From: Ruficoccus sp. ZRK36 | GTDB lineage: Bacteria; Verrucomicrobiota; Verrucomicrobiia; Opitutales; Cerasicoccaceae | NCBI RefSeq assembly: GCF_019603315.1 | Contig: NZ_CP080649.1 | Span: 821,501-885,500, forward strand | Reading direction: 5' to 3' | Length of the DNA: 64,000 nucleotides | In this document: one piece after another, positions 19,155 to 27,863 of the stretch | Layout: each line of letters starts with the position of its first letter | How positions within the stretch are numbered: the first letter of the stretch is position 1 | Made by a program: the position numbers and the translations under genes | Notes under the pieces: generated by a model | The model's database searches: none | The model's input: the letters and a program-made list of their open reading frames with translations, nothing else | What the model was told of the DNA's origin: nothing

Positions 19155-19729
19155 GCACCCAGACCGACGGCCCTAAACAGAACTTCTATCAGCAATCCTA
19201 TCGCTCCGAGTTGAGCCTGGGGAACAGGCTGGGCCGGATCTTGTGGGCCATGGTGAAGCCTCTCGTCAAACATAGCCCCAGGCCCTGCTTCGCCTGGCGC
19301 AAGTTCATCCTCCAGTGTTTCGGGGCAAAGATCGCCAAAGGCGCGCGGGTGTACCCAAACGTCAACATCTACGCCCCCTGGAACCTGGAAATGCGCAGCC
19401 GCAGTGGCATCGCCGAAGATGTCGAATGCTACTGCGTCGACAAGATCATCCTGCATGAGGATGTGACCGTCAGCCAACAAGCCTTTCTGTGTACTGCCTC
19501 CCACAATATCGACAGTATGCAGCGCGATCTGGTCACCGGCCCCATCATCCTGGAGCAGGGTAGCTGGATCTTTGCACGCGCCTTCGTCGGACCAGGCGTA
19601 ACCGTCCACCGAGGTGCTGTTGTCGGTGCTTGCTCGGTCGTGGTCAAAGACGTCCCGCCGCTCGCCGTCGTAGCCGGTAACCCGGCCCGACTCATCCGAC
19701 AAAGACACATTGAACCCCAAGACTCCTAG
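19151..19729 (+). CDS. WcaF-like hexapeptide acetyltransferase (exopolysaccharide modification)
   Basis: A 192-residue left-handed beta-helix protein of the colanic-acid acetyltransferase WcaF group. The N-terminal helix region carries RPCFAWRKFILQCFGAKI. Hexapeptide repeats ([LIV]-G-x-x-x-x) run from about residue 60 to 180, with the likely catalytic His in CTASHNID, and the C-terminus ends GNPARLIRQR as usual. It would O-acetylate a sugar of the local polysaccharide. Its start overlaps the preceding GT4 stop by four bases. A paralogue lies at 35106-35651. Confidence 0.9.
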   Translation: MSTQTDGPKQNFYQQSYRSELSLGNRLGRILWAMVKPLVKHSPRPCFAWRKFILQCFGAKIAKGARVYPNVNIYAPWNLEMRSRSGIAEDVECYCVDKIILHEDVTVSQQAFLCTASHNIDSMQRDLVTGPIILEQGSWIFARAFVGPGVTVHRGAVVGACSVVVKDVPPLAVVAGNPARLIRQRHIEPQDS

Positions 19730-19747
19730 ACTCAGCCCCCTGTCACC

Positions 19748-20200
19748 ATGAGCAAGTTTGTAAAACGCATCCAGGTTTACCTGATAAAACCCCTGCAACT
19801 GATCTTCCTCAGCTTGCTTCACTACAAGACGATTAAGGTCTATCTCTGCAACGATTTCACGATCGGCCTGAAAACACTCATCGCGAAAAAGACCCGTTTC
19901 CCACACCCCGTGGGGATTGTCATTGGGCACAGTGTCGTGATGGGGAACAACTGCGCCATCTACCAGAATGTCACGCTGGGGACAAAGGAGACGCGCAACG
20001 CTCACAGCACCGCATACCCCAAGCTCGGAGATAATGTCACCATCTACCCCAATGCACTCGTGATCGGCGACATTCGTATCGGCGACAATGCGGTTATCGG
20101 TGCTGGCGCCGTCGTGCTACACGACGTCCCGGCCAACGGTGTGGCGGTGGGAAATCCGGCCCGTGTGCTCCCTCCCAAAGCACCATTGATCAAACCTTAA
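19748..20200 (+). CDS. Serine acetyltransferase-like hexapeptide acyltransferase
   Basis: A 150-residue protein with a short hydrophobic N-terminus (LIKPLQLIFLSLL), then GIVIGHSVVMGNNCAIYQNV and repeats IGDNAVIGAGAVVLHDVP and GVAVGNPARVL. This is the compact serine O-acetyltransferase-like form often found in capsule and O-antigen loci (WcaB/CpsH-like), not the full CysE, which has a long N-terminal helical domain. It probably acetylates a glycan. It starts 18 bp after the WcaF-like gene and is the last gene before a 219-bp gap. Confidence 0.86.
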   Translation: MSKFVKRIQVYLIKPLQLIFLSLLHYKTIKVYLCNDFTIGLKTLIAKKTRFPHPVGIVIGHSVVMGNNCAIYQNVTLGTKETRNAHSTAYPKLGDNVTIYPNALVIGDIRIGDNAVIGAGAVVLHDVPANGVAVGNPARVLPPKAPLIKP

Positions 20201-20339
20201 GGATGCACATCTCATCACGTTAAATAGCCGTAACACAGCGTCTTAGGTTTGCCTGTTGCAGACCATTCAGTGAATAAAGAGACATTCCAGACCCTGGCCC
20301 GCAGGGGGGTGTAGACTTCGGTCGCAGGGCTGTTCACTC

Positions 20340-20370
20340 TTGCCAATAGTTCGTTTATTCGAAATATAAT
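20340..20370 (+). promoter_or_regulatory. Candidate sigma70-type promoter in the 20201-20419 gap
   Basis: Within the 219-bp gap, TTGCCA at 20340-20345 and TATAAT at 20365-20370 are separated by 19 bp. The -10 match is perfect, the spacing slightly long. It would start transcription about 40 bp before the CDP-sugar-epimerase-like gene and split the polysaccharide run into two units. The rest of the gap shows no gene. Confidence 0.35.
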
Positions 20371-20419
20371 TCTTCTTTGGCAACTTACTGCCAGAGGCGT
20401 TCCGCTCACTTGAATTTCC

Positions 20420-21472
20420 ATGAAAAAAATACTCGTTACCGGCTCTTCCGGCCTCATTGGATCGGAAGTTTGCGTCTTTTTCGCTAAACAAGGCTTCGCT
20501 GTTCATGGCCTCGATAACAACCAGCGGGCTGTCTTTTTCGGTGAAGCTGGTGATACCCGCTGGAACCAGCAGCGCCTGCAGACCGCCCTGCCTGAGTTCG
20601 CGCACCATGAGCTGGACATTCGCGACCGTGCCGGCGTACAGGAGCTGCTCAAGACATTACGCCCTGACGTGATTGTCCATACCGCTGCCCAGCCCTCACA
20701 CGACCGCGCCGCCCAGATCCCCTTTGACGATTTCGACACGAATGCAGGCGGTACGCTCAACCTGCTGGAGGCTGTCCGCCAGCACTGCCCGGAAAGCCCG
20801 TTCATCCACATGTCCACGAACAAGGTCTACGGCGATGCCCCTAACAACATCGCCCTCAAGGAACTGGACACACGCTGGGAGTACGATGACTCCACCTACG
20901 AGAACGGTATCGCTGAGAGCTTCACCATCGACCAGTCCAAGCACTCGCTCTTTGGGGCGTCGAAAGTCGCCGCAGACGTCATGGTCCAGGAGTACGGGCG
21001 CTACTTCGGCATCCCCACTTGCTGCCTGCGCGGCGGCTGCCTGACCGGCCCCAATCACAGTGGTGTCGAGCTGCACGGATTCCTCAGCTACCTGGTCAAG
21101 TGCAACCTGGAAGAGCGCGAATACACCGTCTTTGGCTACAAAGGTAAACAAGTCCGCGACAACATCCACTCGCTGGACGTGGCGCGCTTCATGTGGGCCT
21201 TTTACCAGAACCCCCGCATCGGCGAGGTCTACAACCTCGGCGGCGGCAAGCAGAACAGCTGCTCCATCCTGGAAGCTTTCAAGCGTATCGAATCCCTCGG
21301 CGGCAAGCCGATGAAGTACAAGTATGTGGACAAGAACCGCGAAGGTGACCACATCTGCTACTACAGCGACCTGAGCAAGATGCGCAGCCACTATCCGGAC
21401 TGGGACATCACCAAGAGCCTCGACGACATCTTCAGTGAAATCCTGATCAGCTGGCGTGAGCGCCAAGGCTAA
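20420..21472 (+). CDS. NAD-dependent epimerase/dehydratase, CDP-paratose 2-epimerase-like
   Basis: A 350-residue extended SDR enzyme. The NAD loop is TGSSGLIGS at the N-terminus; STNKVYGD and [20 protein letters not shown] supply the Ser/Tyr/Lys region. The combination of VYGDAPN, L-x-EL-x-TRWEY, a GI-x-E block and [13 protein letters not shown] follows CDP-paratose (tyvelose) 2-epimerases of the RfbE type. No CDP-glucose synthase or dehydratase is present in this window, so its true nucleotide-sugar substrate is uncertain. It is followed after 18 bp by a GT4-type gene. Confidence 0.82.
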   Translation: MKKILVTGSSGLIGSEVCVFFAKQGFAVHGLDNNQRAVFFGEAGDTRWNQQRLQTALPEFAHHELDIRDRAGVQELLKTLRPDVIVHTAAQPSHDRAAQIPFDDFDTNAGGTLNLLEAVRQHCPESPFIHMSTNKVYGDAPNNIALKELDTRWEYDDSTYENGIAESFTIDQSKHSLFGASKVAADVMVQEYGRYFGIPTCCLRGGCLTGPNHSGVELHGFLSYLVKCNLEEREYTVFGYKGKQVRDNIHSLDVARFMWAFYQNPRIGEVYNLGGGKQNSCSILEAFKRIESLGGKPMKYKYVDKNREGDHICYYSDLSKMRSHYPDWDITKSLDDIFSEILISWRERQG

Positions 21473-21490
21473 TACAGCGAGGGTCTTCAC

Positions 21491-22624
21491 ATGCGCTGTA
21501 CCATCGTAAACCGCAACATTCCTTGCGGAGGCAGCATCACGGGGCACCCGGCGTCCGAACTGGCCGAGTACCTGACCAAGCGCGGCGTCCAAGTCGCCAA
21601 GGTCGCCCTGCGCAGCTCCGAGAACGGCGATGCGGACCCCTCGGACGAATCCCTCCATCTCCTGCGCCGCTACTACGACGGTAAAAACAAGATCCTGCGA
21701 CTGCTCTCCAGCATGATGGAGGGTCGTCAACTGGCTCGCAAAGCCGCCAGCCTGCAGCATGGCCCGGTCATCTGCATGACCGATCCGCCCCTCCTTAATT
21801 TCTGGATGGGGCGACAGGCCCGCCGTCGCAAGCTACCCTGGATTTACTGGTCCATGGACCTATACCCGGAAGCCTTTGTCGCGGCCGGACTCGTCAAGGC
21901 AGACAACCCGGTCTACCGCTTTATCAAAAAGAGTGTCCACGCCTGTCCTCCCAGTCACTTACTGGCACTGGGGAAGGCCCAAGGTCAGCACATCCAGAGC
22001 TACTATGGCTCCCCGCCTGCGGCCTCTGTGCTGCCCTGCGGGATCGTACACACCGGTGGCAGCCCGACTCCGCCCCCATGGGCACAAGCGGACGGAAAGA
22101 TCATCCTCGGCTACGTCGGTAATCTCGGCGAAGCCCACAGCGACGCATTCGTCGAGGCGGCCTTGAAGTATTTCGACCCCGAGCGCTACCGCTTCATTCT
22201 CGCTGCCTCTGGCTCAAAGTCGTCACGCATCCGCGCCCTGGCAAAGGACATGCCAGAGGTCGTCCTACTCGATAGCGTGCCGCGCGAACACCTCAGCTAC
22301 ATCGACGTCCACCTGGTCACCCTGCTCCAGCACTGGGACCACATTTGCGTCCCCTCCAAAGCCATCAGCGCGATCTGTGAGGGCGGCAGTATCCTTTTCC
22401 ACTGCTCGGACAGTAACGACAACTGGCAACTCCTGCAGAAGGCCGGCTGGCGGCTATCTCCGAGCGAGGACACAGCTCAGACGATTAAGAGCTTTCTGGA
22501 AACACTCACTCCCGAGGCACTTCAGGAGAAAAAGCAAGCAGCACAGGCCCTGACGCAAGAGCTCTTTGCCATGCGAGATCAGGCCTTCGAAGAAGTTTAC
22601 CAGAAAATCCGCGACCTACTGTAG
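21491..22624 (+). CDS. Glycosyltransferase, GT4 WbuB-like
   Basis: A 377-residue protein with the GT-B layout. The first half has GGSITGHPASELAEYLTKRG and MTDPPLLNFWMG followed by IYWSMDLYPEA; the TDPP and DLYPE blocks are seen in WbuB-like GT4 enzymes. The second half (ILGYVGNLGEAHSDAF) begins like the GT4 donor domain, but the canonical E-x7-E motif is weak. The gene lies 18 bp after the epimerase and ends facing another WbuB-like gene on the opposite strand, 15 bp apart. Confidence 0.72.
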   Translation: MRCTIVNRNIPCGGSITGHPASELAEYLTKRGVQVAKVALRSSENGDADPSDESLHLLRRYYDGKNKILRLLSSMMEGRQLARKAASLQHGPVICMTDPPLLNFWMGRQARRRKLPWIYWSMDLYPEAFVAAGLVKADNPVYRFIKKSVHACPPSHLLALGKAQGQHIQSYYGSPPAASVLPCGIVHTGGSPTPPPWAQADGKIILGYVGNLGEAHSDAFVEAALKYFDPERYRFILAASGSKSSRIRALAKDMPEVVLLDSVPREHLSYIDVHLVTLLQHWDHICVPSKAISAICEGGSILFHCSDSNDNWQLLQKAGWRLSPSEDTAQTIKSFLETLTPEALQEKKQAAQALTQELFAMRDQAFEEVYQKIRDLL

Positions 22625-22639
22625 CGCCGTATCCTCAGC

Positions 22640-23779
22640 CTACACCTGCTGAAAAGCTGCTGCCCACTGCCGCGCGACAGCGGGACCGGAATAATCACGT
22701 ATCCCACAAGCTTGGGCTCGCTGCTGACACTCCCACACCTCCTCCGGGTGAGTGAGAATATATTCCAGCGTAGACCGTAACCCCTCAACGTCCCCGGGAG
22801 CAACCAGCCAGCCACACTTTTCAAGGCGGATAATCTCGGCTAGATCACTATGCTCCGGAGCGATCGCCAAGAGGGCTTGGCCGGCCACCAATGCACTGTA
22901 AGCCTTGCTCGGCATGAGAATGTTTTCCGCGCCTTCTCCCATAATGATGAGCGCGATATCGGACTGCCGCATTTTATCCACCCACTGCGCATCGTCTAAA
23001 AAACCATTCAGCGACACCCATCCTGGCACCGCATCACCAAGCATTTCCATCAGGCGCGCGTACCCTTTACCGTTGGAGTGAAAGCTAAGGCGACAACGCT
23101 CGGCAATGGTCTCGCCCGGTTCTTGTATCAATTTTCCAATACTCGCAGGATCGTGCATATACCCCATGTTACCACAATACAGGATTCGAAAAGGTTGACC
23201 CGGCTCAGCAGGCTTTCGCGGAGGGAAAGGCACCTCGTTGGCACCGACGGCAATCACAACAGAATTCGCCACTTGCGAGTGTTTATTCTCCAAATAAGCC
23301 TTTAGATTTTCGCCCAGTAAAATATTCAAATCGGCCTTACGCAGCACCCACGCTTGCAGACGGTTGAGCAAGCGTGCCCCCGGGCTTTGTTCCTTGAGCA
23401 TTCCAGCATGAATGAGTGACTCAGGGAAAAGATCATACACCAAATGAATCACCCGCTGTTTCCTGGAGCGCAAAAGCAATGCTACTGCAGGAGCGTAAAA
23501 GGTGTTCGTGGTCACAACCAAAATCGCTTCCGAGCGGTTAAAGAATACTCGTGCAGACAGATAGAGCGGATACAGGGCATACATTTTAAAACGCAGCCAG
23601 AGCCTCCCCAGAGTGCCTTGGGCACCACGGTACGACTGATACGGAATCAGATAGCGATGCGAGCAGTCCCAGCCATCTTCACGCAACAACTCGACGATGC
23701 GTGGCATAAAGCCGGTGTATTCGCAATTTGACCAAAACTCGACCCGGGCTTTATCAAAGGCAGACTTCATCGCAGACAA
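22640..23779 (-). CDS. Glycosyltransferase, GT4 WbuB-like
   Basis: A 379-residue GT-B enzyme. VTTNTFYAPAVALLLRSRKQ and LVYDLFPESLIHAGMLKE match the acceptor domain of WbuB-like glycosyltransferases. ILYCGNMGYMHDPASIGKLI and ILMPSKAYSALVAGQALLAI mark the donor domain. It shares this architecture with the convergent gene at 21491, suggesting two related transfer steps. An in-frame ATG at 23770 is an alternative start. It lies 29 bp downstream of gmd on the same strand, so gmd and this gene probably form one transcript. Confidence 0.82.
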   Translation of the reverse strand: MSAMKSAFDKARVEFWSNCEYTGFMPRIVELLREDGWDCSHRYLIPYQSYRGAQGTLGRLWLRFKMYALYPLYLSARVFFNRSEAILVVTTNTFYAPAVALLLRSRKQRVIHLVYDLFPESLIHAGMLKEQSPGARLLNRLQAWVLRKADLNILLGENLKAYLENKHSQVANSVVIAVGANEVPFPPRKPAEPGQPFRILYCGNMGYMHDPASIGKLIQEPGETIAERCRLSFHSNGKGYARLMEMLGDAVPGWVSLNGFLDDAQWVDKMRQSDIALIIMGEGAENILMPSKAYSALVAGQALLAIAPEHSDLAEIIRLEKCGWLVAPGDVEGLRSTLEYILTHPEEVWECQQRAQACGIRDYSGPAVARQWAAAFQQV

Positions 23780-23808
23780 TTCTCTAAGCTCGCCGTAAGC
23801 CCCGAAGC

Positions 23809-24852
23809 TCAGGCAACGGTGTCCGTGCCCAGGTTTTGCTGAGCGATGGCCTCATCGCAGGCCATTTCCTTTCTGGCCAGGGCGAGATCGGCATCGACCA
23901 TGATTTTGACCAGGTCCTTGAACTTCACCTTGGGCTCCCAGCCGATCTGCTTCTTCAGCTTGGCCGGGTTACCCACGAGCAGGTCCACCTCGGACGGTCG
24001 CTCATAGCGGGCGTCGTACTTGACGTACTTTTCCCAGTCCAGATCGAGCAGCCCAAAGGTCTCCTCACAGAACTCGCGGATGCTGTGCGTCTCGCCGGTC
24101 GCGCAGACGTAGTCGTCCGGGTTGTCCTGCTGCAGCATCTGCCACATGACCTCGACATACTCCTTGGCGTAGCCCCAGTCGCGCCGGGCATCGAGGTTGC
24201 CGAGGTAGAGCGCGTCCTGCAGGCCGAGCTTGATGCGGGTGGCCGCGCGGGTGATCTTGCGGGTGACAAAGGTTTCGCCGCGGCGCGGGCTCTCGTGGTT
24301 GAAGAGGATGCCGTTGCTGGCATGGAGGCCGTAGCTCTCGCGGTAGTTGACCGTCAGCCAGTAGGCGAAGACCTTGGCACAGCCATAGGGTGAGCGCGGG
24401 TGGAAAGGCGTCGTCTCGGTCTGCGGCACCTCATGCACCTTACCGAACATCTCGGATGAAGAAGCCTGATAGTAGCGGACCTTGTTTACCAGATTGGCCT
24501 CACGGATGGCCTCCAGCATGCGAACCGCAGCCAGGCCCACTACGTCGCCCGTGTACTCGGGGATGTCGAACGACACGCGCACGTGACTCTGAGCCCCGAG
24601 GTTGTAAATTTCGTCCGGTTTGAGCTCGTAAAGCAGCTTCACCATCTGCACGGAATCAGCCAGATCACCATAATGGAGGAAAAGTCTGGAGCCGTTAACG
24701 TGCGGGTCCTTGTAGAGGTGGTCGATCCGGCTTGTGTTAAACGTCGACCCCCGGCGAATGATGCCGTGGACCTCGTAACCCTTGTCCAGCAGAAGCTCGG
24801 CGAGATACGAGCCATCCTGACCGGTAATGCCGGTGATGAGTGCTTTCTTCAT
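23809..24852 (-). CDS. gmd: GDP-mannose 4,6-dehydratase
   Basis: Converts GDP-mannose to GDP-4-keto-6-deoxymannose, the precursor of GDP-L-fucose and other 6-deoxyhexoses. The 347-residue SDR begins [20 protein letters not shown], the Gmd NAD-binding signature, and has SSSEMFG with [10 protein letters not shown] as the catalytic Ser/Glu/Tyr/Lys region. The fucose synthase that would complete the pathway is about 13 kb away at 37647-38594. Its promoter presumably lies in the 125-bp gap upstream, which holds no other visible gene. Confidence 0.96.
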   Translation of the reverse strand: MKKALITGITGQDGSYLAELLLDKGYEVHGIIRRGSTFNTSRIDHLYKDPHVNGSRLFLHYGDLADSVQMVKLLYELKPDEIYNLGAQSHVRVSFDIPEYTGDVVGLAAVRMLEAIREANLVNKVRYYQASSSEMFGKVHEVPQTETTPFHPRSPYGCAKVFAYWLTVNYRESYGLHASNGILFNHESPRRGETFVTRKITRAATRIKLGLQDALYLGNLDARRDWGYAKEYVEVMWQMLQQDNPDDYVCATGETHSIREFCEETFGLLDLDWEKYVKYDARYERPSEVDLLVGNPAKLKKQIGWEPKVKFKDLVKIMVDADLALARKEMACDEAIAQQNLGTDTVA

Positions 24853-24977
24853 GAAGCAGAGTGTTCAGATTAACAGGGAGTATAAAGACCGGGGATTATC
24901 CCTCTCGGCGTGCAAATCGCAAACCAAAAGACCGCCACGCACAGAGTTGCCACGGCGGCTACCTGAGACCCGCAAGC

Positions 24978-25754
24978 TCAACCCCGCACCTGGCGGCGGC
25001 GATACTCGGCCGGGGTGCAGCCGACCGCACGGCGAAAAAGCGTGCACAGTGCCGAGGCGTTTGAAAACCCGCAATCAGCCGCCACTTGCTTGATCGGGTC
25101 ATTTGTACCGGCCAGGCGCACACGGGCGCCCTCGATCCGGCGCTCGATCAACCGCTGGTGCGGGCTCTGGCCCAGCTCTTCACGGAAGCGCGCATGCAGG
25201 TGCGGCACCGACCACTGGGCGACATCCGCCAGCGTCTCCAGACGGAGCGGCTCGTCGTAGTGCTTGTCCAGATACGCGAGGACGCGCTGAAGCTCTACAG
25301 GAAGCATATGCTTGGAGGCTTCACGCACATAGAGCTCTGCCTGCAGACGCAGGCGGGAGACGATATAATCCCGCAGAACCGGTCGCTCGAGCTGCCCACG
25401 GGCAAATAGCTTCACAACTTCCGCCGTAAAGTGCCGCACCCGGTCCAGATCCAGCCACCAGGTCACATGCGGAACATTGGCAGGGCGCCTGATGGGATCC
25501 AATGCCTCAACGCGTACCGTCAGGCAGCAATACGGGTCATCCCAGTCACTGCGGCCGATGGTGTGGTCGCCGGGCTGGTGCCACATCAGTGCTCCCGGAT
25601 ACAGCTCCACCCAATCATCGTTATCCAAAACCCAACCATGCCCGTCCGTCACCAGCTCAAACTGGAATGTACCCTCGGGGACAGCCCGTCCCGTGGGCTG
25701 ACGCCCCGGCGCCTGATGGTAATGGCCCGTCCCGATTAACTCACCCAGAAGCAT
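24978..25754 (-). CDS. AraC-family transcriptional regulator
   Basis: A 258-residue regulator. The N-terminal half (about residues 5-90) is a cupin-like sugar-sensing domain with WVELYPGALMWHQPGDHT. The C-terminal 100 residues hold two helix-turn-helices, with LETLADVAQWSVPHLHARFREE in part and ADCGFSNASALCTLFRRAVG, followed by the AraC tail CTPAEYRRR. It is divergent from the oxidoreductase/isomerase pair, with a 113-bp shared gap, so it probably activates or represses that pair in response to a carbohydrate. Confidence 0.92.
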   Translation of the reverse strand: MLLGELIGTGHYHQAPGRQPTGRAVPEGTFQFELVTDGHGWVLDNDDWVELYPGALMWHQPGDHTIGRSDWDDPYCCLTVRVEALDPIRRPANVPHVTWWLDLDRVRHFTAEVVKLFARGQLERPVLRDYIVSRLRLQAELYVREASKHMLPVELQRVLAYLDKHYDEPLRLETLADVAQWSVPHLHARFREELGQSPHQRLIERRIEGARVRLAGTNDPIKQVAADCGFSNASALCTLFRRAVGCTPAEYRRRQVRG

Positions 25755-25867
25755 ATTTTCCTACACCGATTTTTTCGTAACAAATCATAGGTTTCAATTA
25801 TCATATGCCATTGAACTGCCGTTTTTAAAGGGCAAAGATGCCCACCTAAGCTAACTTTTAAATACCC

Positions 25868-26935
25868 ATGAATAAATCAGATAAAATCCGCTTAGGCGTA
25901 GTCGGTACCGGTCAGATCACCCAGTCGGCCGCAACACAGATCAATGCCCACCCCAACGGCGAAGTTGTCGCCGCTTTCGATACCAACGAGGAGCGCGTCA
26001 AATCGTTCTGCGAGAAGTTCGACGTCGCCAACGCCTGCACGACCCTTGAGGCCCTGCTGGCCGATGAGAATGTTGACGCCATTTACGTGGCGACCCCGAA
26101 TAAATTCCACATCCCGACCACGATGGCTGCCCTTGAGGCTGGCAAGCACGTGCTGCTGGAAAAGCCCTTCGCGATGAACCTCGACGAGGCCAAGGCCGCC
26201 GCTGCCCTGGCCAAGGAAAAGGGTCTGACCCTCAGCCTCGGCATGAACCAACGCTTTAACCCGGAATCGCAGAAGGTCAAAGCTCTGGTCGAAGACGGCA
26301 AGCTCGGCGAAATTTACCACGTCAAGGGCTACTGGCGCCGCCGCTCCGGCATCCCGAAGATGGGCACCTGGTTCGTCAGCAAGGAACTGGCCGGCGGGGG
26401 TGCGCTCTACGACATCGGCGTGCACATGCTCGACCTGTCCCTCTACCTGATGGACAACTTCGAGCCCGTCTCCGTCTCCGGCGTGACCTACAGCAAGTTT
26501 GGACCGCGCGGTCTGGGCGAAGGCGGTTGGGGCATGTCCGACAAGAGCGACATCGCTTTTGACGTGGACGACTTTGCCAGTGCCTTTATCCGCCTGGCCA
26601 ACGGCGCAACCGTTTCCCTCGATGCGACCTGGGCCTGCCACACCGAGAAAGCCGGCGACAACAACGTCCAGCTCTTCGGCACCGAAGGCGGCGCAACCAC
26701 CTACCCGGCCCGGCTCTACCGCTTCTCCAAGGAGATCCCCGGTGCCTACGAAATCGTGGAAAACCTCCCCGACCCGAAGAAGCCCACCATGGGCAACCGC
26801 TTCGCCAACTTCATCGACCACCTGCACGAGGGTACCCCGGTGTGCTGCACGCTGGATCAGGCTCTGGCCGTCCAGAAGGTCCTCGATGGTATCGCCGAGT
26901 CGACCCGCACCGGTCGCGAAGTCGTCCTGGCCTAG
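25868..26935 (+). CDS. Gfo/Idh/MocA-family oxidoreductase
   Basis: A 355-residue NAD(P)-dependent sugar or inositol dehydrogenase. The Rossmann motif is GVVGTGQITQSAA near residue 11, and EKPFAMNLDEA near residue 98 carries the conserved catalytic Lys of the EKP motif. GGGALYDIGVHMLDLSLYLM is the C-terminal-domain signature with the catalytic Asp/His. The specific sugar is not predictable. Codon use in this gene and the next is strongly biased to GCC, AAG and CTG, which suggests high expression. The next gene starts 43 bp downstream and is probably co-transcribed. Confidence 0.9.
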   Translation: MNKSDKIRLGVVGTGQITQSAATQINAHPNGEVVAAFDTNEERVKSFCEKFDVANACTTLEALLADENVDAIYVATPNKFHIPTTMAALEAGKHVLLEKPFAMNLDEAKAAAALAKEKGLTLSLGMNQRFNPESQKVKALVEDGKLGEIYHVKGYWRRRSGIPKMGTWFVSKELAGGGALYDIGVHMLDLSLYLMDNFEPVSVSGVTYSKFGPRGLGEGGWGMSDKSDIAFDVDDFASAFIRLANGATVSLDATWACHTEKAGDNNVQLFGTEGGATTYPARLYRFSKEIPGAYEIVENLPDPKKPTMGNRFANFIDHLHEGTPVCCTLDQALAVQKVLDGIAESTRTGREVVLA

Positions 26936-26978
26936 GGCGAGCATTTAACATCTACACGAACCACAAGATAAATATCTC

Positions 26979-27731
26979 ATGAGCCTATCATCCAATCTCG
27001 GAGTGCAGAGCTACTGCTTCCGTAACTTCAAGGATAACGTCGAAGTCGCCGCCAAGGTGAAGGAAATCGGCCTCGACCGTATCGAAATCTGCCGCCTGCA
27101 CGCCGGGGGCGACTTCCACAATCTGGAAAACTGGAAGGAAGTCGTGAAGACCTACACCGACGCCGGTGTGAAGATCGTCTCGGTCGGTGTGGAAACCCTG
27201 GTCGGCGATCCGTCCGAGCGCGACGCCTTCGAGGCGGTTGCCATGGCCGGTGCCAAGCACATCTCCGTCCACTTCAAGGTGGACAGCTTCGGCAAGGCCA
27301 TCGCCCAGGCGCGCAGCTTTGCCCGTGAGTACGGCATCAAGGTCGGCATCCACTGCCACGGCGGCTACATGTTTGGCGGCCAGCCGGACGTGATGGAGCA
27401 CCTGATCAACCTCGGCACCCCGGAAGTCGGTCTGTGCATCGACACCGCCTGGTGCATGCAGATCGGCCCGAAGCAAGGTGTGCCGCTCGAATGGATCAAG
27501 AAGTACTCCGGTAAGGTCCACGGCATTCACTTCAAGGACTTCGTCTTCGAGAAGAACGCCGGCTGGAAGGACACCGTTGTGGGTCAGGGTAACCTCGACC
27601 TGCCCGCCTTCGCTGCCCAGCTCAAGGCCGACAACTACGACGGCATGGCCGTGATCGAGTACGAAGCCGATCCGGAAAACCCCGTCCCGGCCCTGAAGAA
27701 CTGCGTCGAACAGATGCGGAACGTCCTGTAA
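26979..27731 (+). CDS. Sugar phosphate isomerase/epimerase (xylose-isomerase-like TIM barrel)
   Basis: A 250-residue single-domain protein of the AP-endonuclease-2/xylose isomerase-like TIM-barrel family. Metal-binding type residues are seen in IGLDRIEICRLHAGG, VGIHCHGG, GLCIDTAW, GIHFKDF and VIEYEADPENP, in the usual order of barrel strands. Such proteins are often paired with Gfo/Idh/MocA dehydrogenases in catabolism of uncommon sugars or inositols, as here. The gene is followed by a strong intrinsic terminator. Confidence 0.9.
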   Translation: MSLSSNLGVQSYCFRNFKDNVEVAAKVKEIGLDRIEICRLHAGGDFHNLENWKEVVKTYTDAGVKIVSVGVETLVGDPSERDAFEAVAMAGAKHISVHFKVDSFGKAIAQARSFAREYGIKVGIHCHGGYMFGGQPDVMEHLINLGTPEVGLCIDTAWCMQIGPKQGVPLEWIKKYSGKVHGIHFKDFVFEKNAGWKDTVVGQGNLDLPAFAAQLKADNYDGMAVIEYEADPENPVPALKNCVEQMRNVL

Positions 27732-27769
27732 GCCCACGGCTTACGCAGACACACCACCTTTTACAGCAA

Positions 27770-27798
27770 GGGCGCGGTCACTCCGACCGCGCCCTTTT
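27770..27798 (+). terminator. Intrinsic terminator after the oxidoreductase/isomerase pair
   Basis: GGGCGCGGTC (27770-27779) and GACCGCGCCC (27785-27794) form a perfect 10-bp stem with a five-base loop, followed by TTTT. It lies 38 bp after the isomerase stop and ends that operon. Confidence 0.9.
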
Positions 27799-27863
27799 CA
27801 TTCCTTAAAATCGACAGGCTGGCTCAGTAATATGAGTCGGCGCTTCGTTGGCACGCGTTGCGC

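Noticed and set aside
20696-21760. 354-codon minus-strand frame across the epimerase gene
   Set aside because: Shadow of the CDP-sugar-epimerase-like gene; no family features and poor start context.
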